Source: Marinobacter goseongensis
Lineage (GTDB): Bacteria; Pseudomonadota; Gammaproteobacteria; Pseudomonadales; Oleiphilaceae
Direction: 5' to 3'
Assembly: GCF_023156235.1 (NCBI RefSeq)
Contig: NZ_JAKZAI010000003.1
Span: 186,001 to 250,000, forward strand
DNA: 64,000 bases
Each line of letters opens with the position of its first letter. Position 1 is the first letter of the stretch. Made by a program: the position numbers and the translations under genes. Shown here in pieces: positions 48,517 through 58,268 of the stretch. The notes under the pieces are model-generated. The model was not told where the DNA came from. It did no database searches and worked only from the letters and a program-made list of their open reading frames with translations.

Positions 48517-51500
48517 TTAGTTTAGACTGTCCAGCAACCGCGGCTTTTCGATCACGAAACCCTGGGCATAATCCACACCCAGCTGCCTCAACTGGTCAAG
48601 CACGTCGCGGGACTCCACCTGCGAGGCAATCACTTCCCGCTTCATGTAGTGGGCCATATCCACCATGGACTTCACCATCGCGCGGTCCGTATCGTTGATG
48701 TCCACCTGGTTGGTGAAGGCGCTGTCGAGCTTGATCATGTCCACCGGCAGGGTACGCATCAACTGGAACGACACCGGTCCGCTGCCAAAGTTGCCCAGAC
48801 AGAACCGGCAGCCCAGTTCTTTCAGTTCGGTCATGAACCCGGCCAGGCGATCAAGATCGGTGATAGCGGCAGTTTCCGTCAACTCGAACCACAAACGCTC
48901 GATGGGCGCATCCTTCTGGCTCAGTTTGTCATAGATGAACTCCAGCAACGACTGGTCGTTGAGCGAATAACCGGACAGGTTCACACAGACACCGCCCAGA
49001 TGTTCCGGGTCCGGCCCCTTGTCCCGCAGCCAGTCAAGCATATGCCCCACCACCCACCGGTCCACGGCCTGCATGCGGTCATAGCGCTCGGCGGTGCGCA
49101 CGAAATCGCGGCCGGCGATCAGGTTGCCGGCATCGTCGTACATGCTGATCAGCACCTCGTACTGGGCCGACATTTCGGTGTTGGGATGAAGCGGTATCAT
49201 TTTCTGGCAGCGCAGCAGCATGCGCTCTTCATCGAGATCTCCGAGACTGGCAACCTTGGCGGCAATCTGCTCCTGGCGAGACTGGTCATCGGCGTCCAGG
49301 GTATAGTTCACCACCTTGCCATGCCCCTGCTGTTTGGACGCCTTCATCGCCTGCTCTGAGGCTCTTAGCCAGCGCTCAGCAGTCGCCAGAGCCGGCAGTT
49401 CCATGGCCATCCCCGCGCTGGCCGACAGGCGGTAGTGACGTTCCCCGAAGATCAGGTCACAGGCCTCGATATCGTCAATGATGGCCTGTGTTGTTTCGGC
49501 GGCGGTCTCTGCGGGTAGCAGCCAGGCAAACTCATTGCCCGCCAGACGCGCCAGCGGCATGCCATCCACCACCCGGGCGCGGAGTATGTCCGCGACCTGA
49601 CGCAAGGCATCGTCGCCGGCCTGATAGCCGGCCGTATCGTTGAGAAGACGGAACTTGCGCAGGTCCAGTCGCAGCAGCGCCCGCTCATCTTCCCGCTGCG
49701 CCAGTTGCTGATCCAGCACCCGCTCGAATTCACGACGCCCCAGCAGGCCGGTCAGCTCGTCGTGGGTCGACGCCCACGACAGCTGGTCATAGACCTTTCG
49801 TACCATCCGGTCGAGGCTTTCGTCCACCAATGGACGCTCGTATTGGCTGTCCGGCACCACGATGCCTTTGCGCATCTGACGCGCCAGCGCCTCCAGGTCC
49901 AACTCCACCACCCGCATGCCCTGGTGATTCACAAACACGAACCGACTGAATTCGCGGGCAATCCACACCAGCCGGATGTACTGGGGCTCGTCAGGATTGT
50001 CCTGATCCCGCAACCAGTCACCGGTGCGCAACTGCTTGGCCCGATGGACCCAGCGCTGCAGGCTTTGCTGCTCACGCTCGGACAGAGTCTTGCTTCTGCT
50101 CTCCTCCGAGGCCAGCGCTGGCATGTCCACCATCTCGGCCGGTGTCTCGACACTGCGAACCAGAAACTGCTTTAGCTCATCCCGGATCTGGGATGACGGC
50201 ATGTGGTTGCTCGAAATGGAGGCCAGGCCATCCTGGATCACCCGCAGCAACTCCGGCAGGTTGACACCCGCTTTCGGGTCATCCGCAAACGCCAGCAGAG
50301 AATCCACAACCGACAGATAGTCCTGCCATAACTGACTGTCCTGCCCCTGTCGGATCCACGTCAGCGACAGCAGGTCACGCCAGCCACCCTCCAGCAGACT
50401 CAGCAGAGCCCGGGGTACCCGGCGCCCGGCCAGTTTCCGGTTCAACACCTCGGCGACAGCCGCCTTCGACTCCGCTACTTTCTGCGCGCCTTCAGCGGCC
50501 GCGGTCACCCGCTCCACATTGCGACGGTACACCAGGTTCTGGCGATCGATCAGGGTGTCCAGCTCCTGCAGAGTACTGTCAAACACCCCGGTGTCCTGTT
50601 CAAAATCGGTCGTGATGCGATGAATCAGCTCGTCAATACGGCGCTGTACCACCGGATTGATTCGTCCACCCTTGACCCCTAGCTGGGCCAGACGGTTCAT
50701 CACACCGCGAACCGGGCTGTTCTGATCATCGAAAAACGTGGGATCCCGCATCACCACCTTCAGCACCGGCACTTCCAGCTGGCGCATCCGGCTCTGGGCA
50801 TAATCGCTGAGTTTCGGGCTTTCCACCACGCTGCGGAAAAAGCGGTCGACCACGTCCAGAGTGTCCTGCTGTTCGTCATTGAGTGCGTGATCGCCACTGT
50901 GTTTGACTCGTTCCACCACCCGCTCACGAAGGCTCGGCTGATCCGGAGCCAGGGCTGCAGTTTCCGCCTGCAGCTGCTGCAGCTCCCGGTGCAATTCACC
51001 GGCGGATAGCGGGCGCGCGTTGGGGGCAAACGCCACTGGCTCGGCATCGCCGCGGGCCAGCCGGCTGGCGGTGAGCGTACCAATCAGGTTGCGCACCGTG
51101 GCAAACGCGGTCTGGGCTGCCTGGGCGTGACCGCGAAACTCCTGCGGTGCACGACCGGCAAATCCGGGTTTGCGCTCAGGCGCGGTTTGCCGGGCAGGCG
51201 GCGCGGACTCCGGGACTGCTACTGCGGCGGATGACGATTGCGCGCTTGTTGTCGCGGGTTTTGGTGCAGGCGCCGGCTTTTCTTCCGCTGCCGCCGGGCG
51301 CTCACTGAGGTATTTGCTCAGGTCCAGATCCGGCAACACGCCGTGCCGGATCAGAATATTATTGAGTTCCTGATACAGGGGGCCGAGCTGCTGCAATATG
51401 GTCTGCTCAAACACCTTGAGACAGATCTTCTCGACATCGCGACTGGCCTTGAGGTGGTTCAACCCGTTATGAAACGCTTCACAAACCAGGGACGGCCCAA

Positions 51501-52287
51501 GCGGGTTGTGGTGGCCAGTGGCATTGGCAACCCCCAGCGTGTCGAGCCTAAGCTTCAACTGCAGCAACTCGCCGCGGAACTGGGTGTCCGCTTTGGTGAC
51601 CATGACCCGGATAGTCAGCCAGTCCTCGAATTCGCCTTTGTCCACCACCGACAGTTCTGAACCGGGAAATCCTTTGGGTGCCGGTTTGAGGGGTGACTCC
51701 AGATTCTGCGCCATCTGATGCCAGATCACCCGCTGGCGGGCCTGGAGTTGCCCCGTCGCGTCCATGTAGTCGTTGGCCTGCTGATCACTGACCGCACGCT
51801 GTGCCGCCTGTTTCAGGGCCGCCAGCATCTGCACGAAACAGGTGTCCATCAACGGCTCGATAAACTGCACGACTGCCCGCGCCGACTGATGCAGAACGAA
51901 CTGTACCCGGTCGCTGGGCGCCCGCAGTGCGGACCGCTCCTGATCACGGCTGCCGCCGCATTGCTTGAGCATGGCGTGCACGGCGTCGGGATTGGAACGG
52001 GTGAAGTGCACACCCATAGCACCTTCGATACGACGAATCGCACTGACGTGAAGCTCGTGGCGACGATTTCCCTCCGCCGTGCGGAAGCGCACAACAAATT
52101 CGTCGGGATGATCGTTGGCAAAAATCCGTTCGAGCTTGCGCGAAGTATCCCCGGAGTAGCGAACAAACAGCCCCTCCGCGCAGAAATCGGCAATCTGGCA
52201 CGGCCAGGTCTCACCCGAGCCGAGATCCAGCTGGGCGGCGAGCTTGATAGGCTTTCGAGGGCTTGTGCGACGATCTCTGGGGTCCAT
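48517..52287 (-). CDS. PilZ-DUF1631-GGDEF-EAL protein with degenerate catalytic motifs
   Basis: A 1256-residue soluble protein. Residues 1-110 resemble a PilZ domain (RRTSPRKPIKLAAQ then DFCAEGLF, where the usual Ser of DxSxxG is Cys). Residues about 125-780 match DUF1631, with helical coil-like stretches. A GGDEF domain spans about 838-1000, but its signature is AGNEF (916-920). An EAL domain follows (about 1005-1256): YEVLISM, FELTET and IKLDSAF are kept, but the DD of DDFG is replaced (CLGNFG, about 1163-1168) and the AEGVE motif reads ASQVE. It is therefore probably a c-di-GMP or GTP sensor, not an active enzyme. It is a single gene 19 bases after prkB's start on the same strand. Confidence 0.88.
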   Translation of the reverse strand: MDPRDRRTSPRKPIKLAAQLDLGSGETWPCQIADFCAEGLFVRYSGDTSRKLERIFANDHPDEFVVRFRTAEGNRRHELHVSAIRRIEGAMGVHFTRSNPDAVHAMLKQCGGSRDQERSALRAPSDRVQFVLHQSARAVVQFIEPLMDTCFVQMLAALKQAAQRAVSDQQANDYMDATGQLQARQRVIWHQMAQNLESPLKPAPKGFPGSELSVVDKGEFEDWLTIRVMVTKADTQFRGELLQLKLRLDTLGVANATGHHNPLGPSLVCEAFHNGLNHLKASRDVEKICLKVFEQTILQQLGPLYQELNNILIRHGVLPDLDLSKYLSERPAAAEEKPAPAPKPATTSAQSSSAAVAVPESAPPARQTAPERKPGFAGRAPQEFRGHAQAAQTAFATVRNLIGTLTASRLARGDAEPVAFAPNARPLSAGELHRELQQLQAETAALAPDQPSLRERVVERVKHSGDHALNDEQQDTLDVVDRFFRSVVESPKLSDYAQSRMRQLEVPVLKVVMRDPTFFDDQNSPVRGVMNRLAQLGVKGGRINPVVQRRIDELIHRITTDFEQDTGVFDSTLQELDTLIDRQNLVYRRNVERVTAAAEGAQKVAESKAAVAEVLNRKLAGRRVPRALLSLLEGGWRDLLSLTWIRQGQDSQLWQDYLSVVDSLLAFADDPKAGVNLPELLRVIQDGLASISSNHMPSSQIRDELKQFLVRSVETPAEMVDMPALASEESRSKTLSEREQQSLQRWVHRAKQLRTGDWLRDQDNPDEPQYIRLVWIAREFSRFVFVNHQGMRVVELDLEALARQMRKGIVVPDSQYERPLVDESLDRMVRKVYDQLSWASTHDELTGLLGRREFERVLDQQLAQREDERALLRLDLRKFRLLNDTAGYQAGDDALRQVADILRARVVDGMPLARLAGNEFAWLLPAETAAETTQAIIDDIEACDLIFGERHYRLSASAGMAMELPALATAERWLRASEQAMKASKQQGHGKVVNYTLDADDQSRQEQIAAKVASLGDLDEERMLLRCQKMIPLHPNTEMSAQYEVLISMYDDAGNLIAGRDFVRTAERYDRMQAVDRWVVGHMLDWLRDKGPDPEHLGGVCVNLSGYSLNDQSLLEFIYDKLSQKDAPIERLWFELTETAAITDLDRLAGFMTELKELGCRFCLGNFGSGPVSFQLMRTLPVDMIKLDSAFTNQVDINDTDRAMVKSMVDMAHYMKREVIASQVESRDVLDQLRQLGVDYAQGFVIEKPRLLDSLN

Positions 52288-52444
52288 GAACTACCTGATA
52301 TCTGGCAAAAACGGGGGAAGGATTCTTCTCTTCCACCGGTGTCCCTGAAGGAGCGGCATCTGCCGCAAACTACTCATCCGGGATCTGTCTGTAATATAGT
52401 GAGGAATCCCGTGCTGAGACAGACACACTATAACGTTGTGAACC

Positions 52445-53515
52445 ATGACACAGCTTAGTCAGATCTATACGCTTTTGCTACTGGTAACAGTGCTTCCGGG
52501 GTGTACGACCATTGGCTACTACAGTCAGGCCATCAGCGGCCACGTCTCGCTGATGTGGTCGGCGCAACCGGTTGACGACCTGTTGGAAAATCCCGCGACC
52601 GACCCGTCTCTGGCGGACAAGCTGGCACTGGCCCGAGACGCCCGCGCGTTTGCGAAAAGCCGCCTGGCGTTGCCAGTAGGCGATGCCTTCACCGAGTTCA
52701 CCGAGCTGGGGCGCCCCTGGGTGGTGGTGAATCTGGTGGCGGCGCCGGAGTTTTCCCTGACACCGCGTCAGTGGTGCTACCCGGTTGCCGGATGCCAGGC
52801 TTACCGCGGTTATTTCAGTCTTGACGATGCGCGCTCTGAGCAGAAAATCCTGAGCACCCGCGGCTACGACACCTTTATTGGCGGTGTCACCGCTTACTCC
52901 ACGCTGGGCTGGTTCGATGATCCGCTGCATTCCGGTTTTACCAACCTGCCCGATGACCGCATGGTGGCGCTGATGTTCCATGAACTCGCGCACCGGGTGG
53001 TGTACGTGGACGAGGACACCGCGTTCAATGAAAGCTTCGCCACGGCGGTGGAGCTGGAGGGCCTGCGGCTATGGCTGGAAGAGAGGGGCGATACGAGCGG
53101 ATTTGCGGAAGCGCTGGCACGCCTGAAACAGAGGAACGCCACCCTGGTGCTGGTGGAAGACACGGTGACGGCCCTCGAGCGCCTGTACCAGGGCCCGGGC
53201 GCGGTGGCTGCAGCCGACATGCGGCAACAGAAACAGGAGCTGATCGCCGACCTGATGGCCCGCTATAATGCGATGGCCGAGAGCTGGGATGAACCCGGGC
53301 CTTTCGGCGAGTCCGTAGACACCCTCAACAACGCCAACCTGGCGCTGTTCCGCCAGTACAACCAGTACGTGCCCGGATTCCGCCAGCTGCTGCGGGAGCA
53401 TGACTACCGCTTTGCCGACTTTTTCGAGCAGGTGCGTACGCTGTCGGCACGGGAGTCCGAGCAGCGTTCGCAGGCACTGCTGCACCTGTCAGAGCGTTTT
53501 GACGAACACTTTTGA
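52445..53515 (+). CDS. Zinc aminopeptidase-like lipoprotein
   Basis: A 356-residue putative metallopeptidase (Aminopep/DUF2265-like family) with a lipoprotein signal: LLLLVTVLPGC, lipobox Cys about 20. The zinc motif HELAHRVVYVDEDTAFNESFAT contains HExxH and the downstream Glu ligands. No clear ribosome binding site precedes the ATG at 52445, and TATAAC lies only ten bases upstream. The 3' end overlaps argA by 27 bases. Substrate unknown. Confidence 0.82.
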   Translation: MTQLSQIYTLLLLVTVLPGCTTIGYYSQAISGHVSLMWSAQPVDDLLENPATDPSLADKLALARDARAFAKSRLALPVGDAFTEFTELGRPWVVVNLVAAPEFSLTPRQWCYPVAGCQAYRGYFSLDDARSEQKILSTRGYDTFIGGVTAYSTLGWFDDPLHSGFTNLPDDRMVALMFHELAHRVVYVDEDTAFNESFATAVELEGLRLWLEERGDTSGFAEALARLKQRNATLVLVEDTVTALERLYQGPGAVAAADMRQQKQELIADLMARYNAMAESWDEPGPFGESVDTLNNANLALFRQYNQYVPGFRQLLREHDYRFADFFEQVRTLSARESEQRSQALLHLSERFDEHF

Positions 53516-54796
53516 GTTGCGCTGGGTGTTGTAGGCCGCCAGTTTTGGCCCCGGCAGTTCCTGAACCGTTGAGGGCAGAAAACCGCGCTCACGGAACCAG
53601 TGTTCGGTCTGGGTGGTGAGCACGAACAACCGCGCGATGCCCTGGCTGCGCGCCAGCCTCTCCACCATCGCGAGGATGTCATCGCCGCGGCCGGCACGGC
53701 GGTAATTGGGGTCGACGGCGAAGCAGGACAATTCACCGGCGCCTTCCTCCGGGTAATGGTAGAGCGCGGCACACCCGACAATGGTGCCGTCGCGCTCCGC
53801 TACCACGAAACGGTCGATTTCGGTTTCCAGCATCTCCCGCGAACGACGCACCAGAATGCCCTGCTCTTCGAGCGGCTGGATCAGTTCCAGCACACCGCCA
53901 ATGTCTTCGGCCCGGGCCTGGCGAATCTGCTCGTAGTGGTCGCCACTGACCAGAGTGCCGGAACCGTCGCGAGTGAACAGCTCCTCCAGCAGGGCGCCGT
54001 CATTCACGTAGCTGATGATGTGGGAGCGGCGCACGCCTTTGACACAGGCATCGCAGGCAGCTTTCAACAAGGCGGCATCGTGACCGGTGACCGCGCCTTG
54101 CGCCAGCTGCTCGGAGGCCTGCCGCGCAGACAGCTCGCGAATCAGCGAGCCGTCGGCCTCCAGCAGCCCCTGATCGTCGATGAAGATGATCAGTTTCTCG
54201 GCCTGCAGGGCAGCCGCCACCTGGCTGCCGACATCCTCGTAAGACAGGTTGAACGTGTCGCCGGTGGGGGAATAGCCCTGGGGCGGCAGCAACACAATGT
54301 GCCCCAGCTCCAGCAGCTTTTCGATACCGGCCACATCCACCCGGCGTACCCGCCCGGTGTAACCGAAGTCTACCCCATCGAGAACCCCGACCGGGCGCGC
54401 GGTCACGAAGTTACCGCCGCTGACACGAATTCGCGCATTGTGCATCGGCGAGTTCACCAGCCCCATGGACAAGTGGCTTTCCAGATGCGCCCGCAACCCG
54501 CCAACGGCCTGCAGTACCAGCGGTAGCTGATCCTCCGGCGTCATTCTCAAGCCACGATGGAACGACGACTCCACCCCGGCACTGTCCAGACGCTCCTGGA
54601 TCTGCGGGCGCGCTCCGAATACCACCACCAGTCGCACGCCGAGACTGCTCAGCAACGCAATGTCGTGAATGATATTGATGAAGTTGTCGTGGGCTACCGC
54701 ATCCCCGCCAATGGTCAGCACCACCGTGCGGCCCCGATGGGCGTTGATGTACGGGGATGAATGGCGGAATCCGTGCAGCCAGTCGTTGGATTTCAA
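53489..54796 (-). CDS. argA: N-acetylglutamate synthase ArgA
   Basis: Acetylates glutamate in the first step of arginine synthesis; classic ArgA is feedback-inhibited by arginine. The 435-residue protein has an N-terminal amino-acid-kinase domain (GLRMTPEDQLPLVLQAVGGLR; about 1-285) and a C-terminal GNAT domain (about 290-435; YRRAGRGDDILAMVERLA is the acetyl-CoA loop). It is the last gene of an argB, unknown, argE, argA run on this strand, 24 bases after argE. Confidence 0.95.
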   Translation of the reverse strand: MKSNDWLHGFRHSSPYINAHRGRTVVLTIGGDAVAHDNFINIIHDIALLSSLGVRLVVVFGARPQIQERLDSAGVESSFHRGLRMTPEDQLPLVLQAVGGLRAHLESHLSMGLVNSPMHNARIRVSGGNFVTARPVGVLDGVDFGYTGRVRRVDVAGIEKLLELGHIVLLPPQGYSPTGDTFNLSYEDVGSQVAAALQAEKLIIFIDDQGLLEADGSLIRELSARQASEQLAQGAVTGHDAALLKAACDACVKGVRRSHIISYVNDGALLEELFTRDGSGTLVSGDHYEQIRQARAEDIGGVLELIQPLEEQGILVRRSREMLETEIDRFVVAERDGTIVGCAALYHYPEEGAGELSCFAVDPNYRRAGRGDDILAMVERLARSQGIARLFVLTTQTEHWFRERGFLPSTVQELPGPKLAAYNTQRNSKVFVKTL

Positions 54797-54820
54797 TCGT
54801 CTCTCCTGATGGCCTGGGTG

Positions 54821-55990
54821 TTACAGGCAGAACTGGTGAATCAATCCCTTGAGGATCCTGACGGTGGGCTCCAGTTGCGACAGCTCCAGGAACTCATCGG
54901 GCTGGTGGGCCTGATCGATGGAGCCGGGGCCCATCACCAGGGTTTCCAGACCGAGCTGCTGCAACCACGGTGCCTCCGTGGCAAAGCCCACGGCGTGCGC
55001 GGTGTGACCGGTCAGCTTTTCACAGGCACGAACCAGCTCCGCATCCGCCGGCGTCTCGAACGGCGGCACACCATCGAACAGCGGCTCGAACACCAGGTTC
55101 AGCTCACGGCGTTCTGCGACCGGCCGGACTTTACTCAGAATGGCCTGGCGCAGGGTTTCCATATTCATGCCCGGCAACGGGCGCAGATCAAAATGCAATT
55201 CGCATTGGGCGCAGATCCGGTTCGGGTTGTCACCGCCGTGGATGCAGCCCAGGTTCATGGTCGGCACCTGCACCTCAAAGTTCGGGTTCTGGTATTGCGC
55301 CTGCCAGCCCGACCGCAGCGCCAGCAATTCGCCGAGAGCCTCGTGCATGCCCTCCATGGCATTGCGGCCGAGCGCCGGATTCGACGAGTGCCCGGACTGC
55401 CCCTCAAACTTCAGCCGCTCCATCATAATGCCCTTGTGCATGCGTACCGGCTTCAGCCCAGTGGGCTCGCCAATCACCGCGTAACGGCCTTTCGGCCGCC
55501 CTGCCTCCGCCAGCGCCCGGGCGCCGTTCATCGAGCTCTCTTCGTCGGCGGTGGCCAGAATGATCAGCGGCTGTTGCAGCTTCTGCCCGGCGAACGCCCG
55601 GGCCGCTTCGATGGCCAGCGGAAAAAACCCCTTCATGTCGCAGGTGCCCAACCCGTACCAGCGGTTGTCACGCTCGGTAAGAGTGAACGGATCGCTCTGC
55701 CAGCGCTTGTCGTCGAAGGGTACGGTGTCGGTGTGCCCCGAAAGCACCAACCCACCGGGGCCGCTGCCCAGAGTGGCAATCAGGTTGTACTTCCCCGGCA
55801 TGCCGGGCACCGGCATCATCTCAACAGCAAAACCCAGCGGCTCCAGCCACTCGGCGAGAGTGCGCACGACCGCCTCATTGCTGTGATCCCACTCAGGGGT
55901 CGCGCTGCTGATGGATGGCAAGGCGATCAGCCGTGTCAGCATGTCGCGAATACCCGGCACAAAACCGGTTTTCAGTGTGGACTCAGACAT
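54821..55990 (-). CDS. argE: Acetylornithine deacetylase ArgE
   Basis: Removes the acetyl group from N-acetylornithine, completing the linear arginine pathway that needs ArgA. The 389-residue M20-type zinc enzyme has metal ligands in LSGHTDTVPFDDKRW and ATADEESSMNGARAL, and a dimerisation domain with MKGFFPLAIE and QSGHSSNPALGRNAMEG. GGGAA precedes the ATG. It lies between argA and the unknown gene at 56018. Confidence 0.95.
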   Translation of the reverse strand: MSESTLKTGFVPGIRDMLTRLIALPSISSATPEWDHSNEAVVRTLAEWLEPLGFAVEMMPVPGMPGKYNLIATLGSGPGGLVLSGHTDTVPFDDKRWQSDPFTLTERDNRWYGLGTCDMKGFFPLAIEAARAFAGQKLQQPLIILATADEESSMNGARALAEAGRPKGRYAVIGEPTGLKPVRMHKGIMMERLKFEGQSGHSSNPALGRNAMEGMHEALGELLALRSGWQAQYQNPNFEVQVPTMNLGCIHGGDNPNRICAQCELHFDLRPLPGMNMETLRQAILSKVRPVAERRELNLVFEPLFDGVPPFETPADAELVRACEKLTGHTAHAVGFATEAPWLQQLGLETLVMGPGSIDQAHQPDEFLELSQLEPTVRILKGLIHQFCL

Positions 55991-56017
55991 AGAACAATTC
56001 CCTGATCCGGTTGCGGA

Positions 56018-57259
56018 TCAACGGGTCTGGCCGCGCCGCCAGACCTCAAATGACTCAATGGCGCGAATAACAATCGGGTAGGCGACTTCGCCGCCACCCA
56101 CAATACGGGCAATCTCCAGGGTCTGCTCGTCGACACTGGCCAATCGCCCCTCCACCACATTGCCGTTGGACAAGGTGGCCTTCACCGTGCGCCCTTTCCA
56201 GCGGCCGGCTTCGGTCACATCGGCGGGGTACCAGCCGGCCACCTGGCCGTCTTCACCCTCCGGAACCAGAGGTTGAACAGCCTCCCCTGCAACGGTCGAC
56301 TCGGGGGGCTGAACCGCCCTCAGAAAGACGTCCGGAACGACCTGTTCATTGTACCTGACTGCCAGTGTTGCGGACTGTTCCCCGTCCGGCTCCCGCACCG
56401 GCACACCCATAAGCTCTTCGCCGGGCATCAGCGTGAGGGTCAGCTCACCGCCCTCGGTCAGCCATTGCCGATACAGCGCCAGTAACTGTGGGCTGGCCTC
56501 GTAACCGCGCGCATTCAGCCCGGAGCGAAACGCCTCCATCACGATTTCGGTCCACTCTTCGGTGGCCACGGCAGATTCGCGGGCGCAGTAGGCGGCGATC
56601 CGCCGCATCAGACCACCGTCACGGAGAATAACTCGCATGGGCCCGTCCGCGCCCTGAATCGGCGAATCGGGGTTCAGCACATCAAGGCGGGCTCCGGGCC
56701 AGCGGGCTTCCAGGCTGCCAGCCTTATCCGTAGTGATTTCCAGATACAGATCCTCGGGCTGCTGCCGGATCAGGACTTCGCCGCCAATGCCGTTCATCCC
56801 CATTCTCACCAGGTCTCCGCTGCCCAGTTGTTGGCGGTGGTCGGGGCCACAGACCGGCGCAAACAGGGTGTCAGCGCCATCAGCACCGTCAGTGACCCAG
56901 TTGCGGAACATGCTGGCCTCGACTCGCACGCCCAGCCGCTCTCCCCGCAGGGTCCATGAAGGTGGCAGTGCCGCCGGATCCAGCAGCGTCTTCAACAGAT
57001 TCACCGGCGAGCCGGCATCAAAGGTTACCCGTCCGGCGCGCAGCGGGCCGGCAAGGCGGAAATCCTGGTAACTGGCGTCGTTAAGCAGCAGACGCCCCTC
57101 AATACCCGAGCTGATCGAGCCCCGCTCGATCACGCCCACTTGCTCCATGGCCGCCCGGGTGTCGGCAAGGCGCTGGTCCGCCAGCCACCACACCGATGCT
57201 TTGAACAGCACCCAACCGAACAGCAGTATGATGGCCACAAAAGTCAGCAGGCGTTTCAT
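56018..57259 (-). CDS. Unknown membrane-anchored protein in the arginine gene run
   Basis: I do not recognise a family for this 413-residue protein. The N-terminus MKRLLTFVAIILLFGWVLFK is an uncleaved-looking signal anchor. The central part (about 60-280) is beta-rich without known motifs. Cys residues occur in APVCGPDHRQQ and IAAYCARES. The last 60 residues (GRTVKATLSNGNVVEGRLASV and IRAIESFEVWRRG) look like a small Sm/SH3-like barrel. It is 39 bases downstream of argB and 27 bases upstream of argE on the same strand, so it is probably co-transcribed with arginine genes. Function unknown. Confidence 0.75.
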   Translation of the reverse strand: MKRLLTFVAIILLFGWVLFKASVWWLADQRLADTRAAMEQVGVIERGSISSGIEGRLLLNDASYQDFRLAGPLRAGRVTFDAGSPVNLLKTLLDPAALPPSWTLRGERLGVRVEASMFRNWVTDGADGADTLFAPVCGPDHRQQLGSGDLVRMGMNGIGGEVLIRQQPEDLYLEITTDKAGSLEARWPGARLDVLNPDSPIQGADGPMRVILRDGGLMRRIAAYCARESAVATEEWTEIVMEAFRSGLNARGYEASPQLLALYRQWLTEGGELTLTLMPGEELMGVPVREPDGEQSATLAVRYNEQVVPDVFLRAVQPPESTVAGEAVQPLVPEGEDGQVAGWYPADVTEAGRWKGRTVKATLSNGNVVEGRLASVDEQTLEIARIVGGGEVAYPIVIRAIESFEVWRRGQTR

Positions 57260-57298
57260 CCATTTATCCTCATGCCGGGCAATACGACCGGATACCCA

Positions 57299-58225
<927 letters not shown>

Positions 58226-58268
58226 TTAACGTAGTGTCAGAGTGCTCTGTCTGTGCTCCGGGCGGCCA

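Noticed and set aside
54761-56005. A 414-codon open frame on the plus strand across argE
   Set aside because: Antisense shadow of argE with skewed composition and no recognisable motif; argE is certain.
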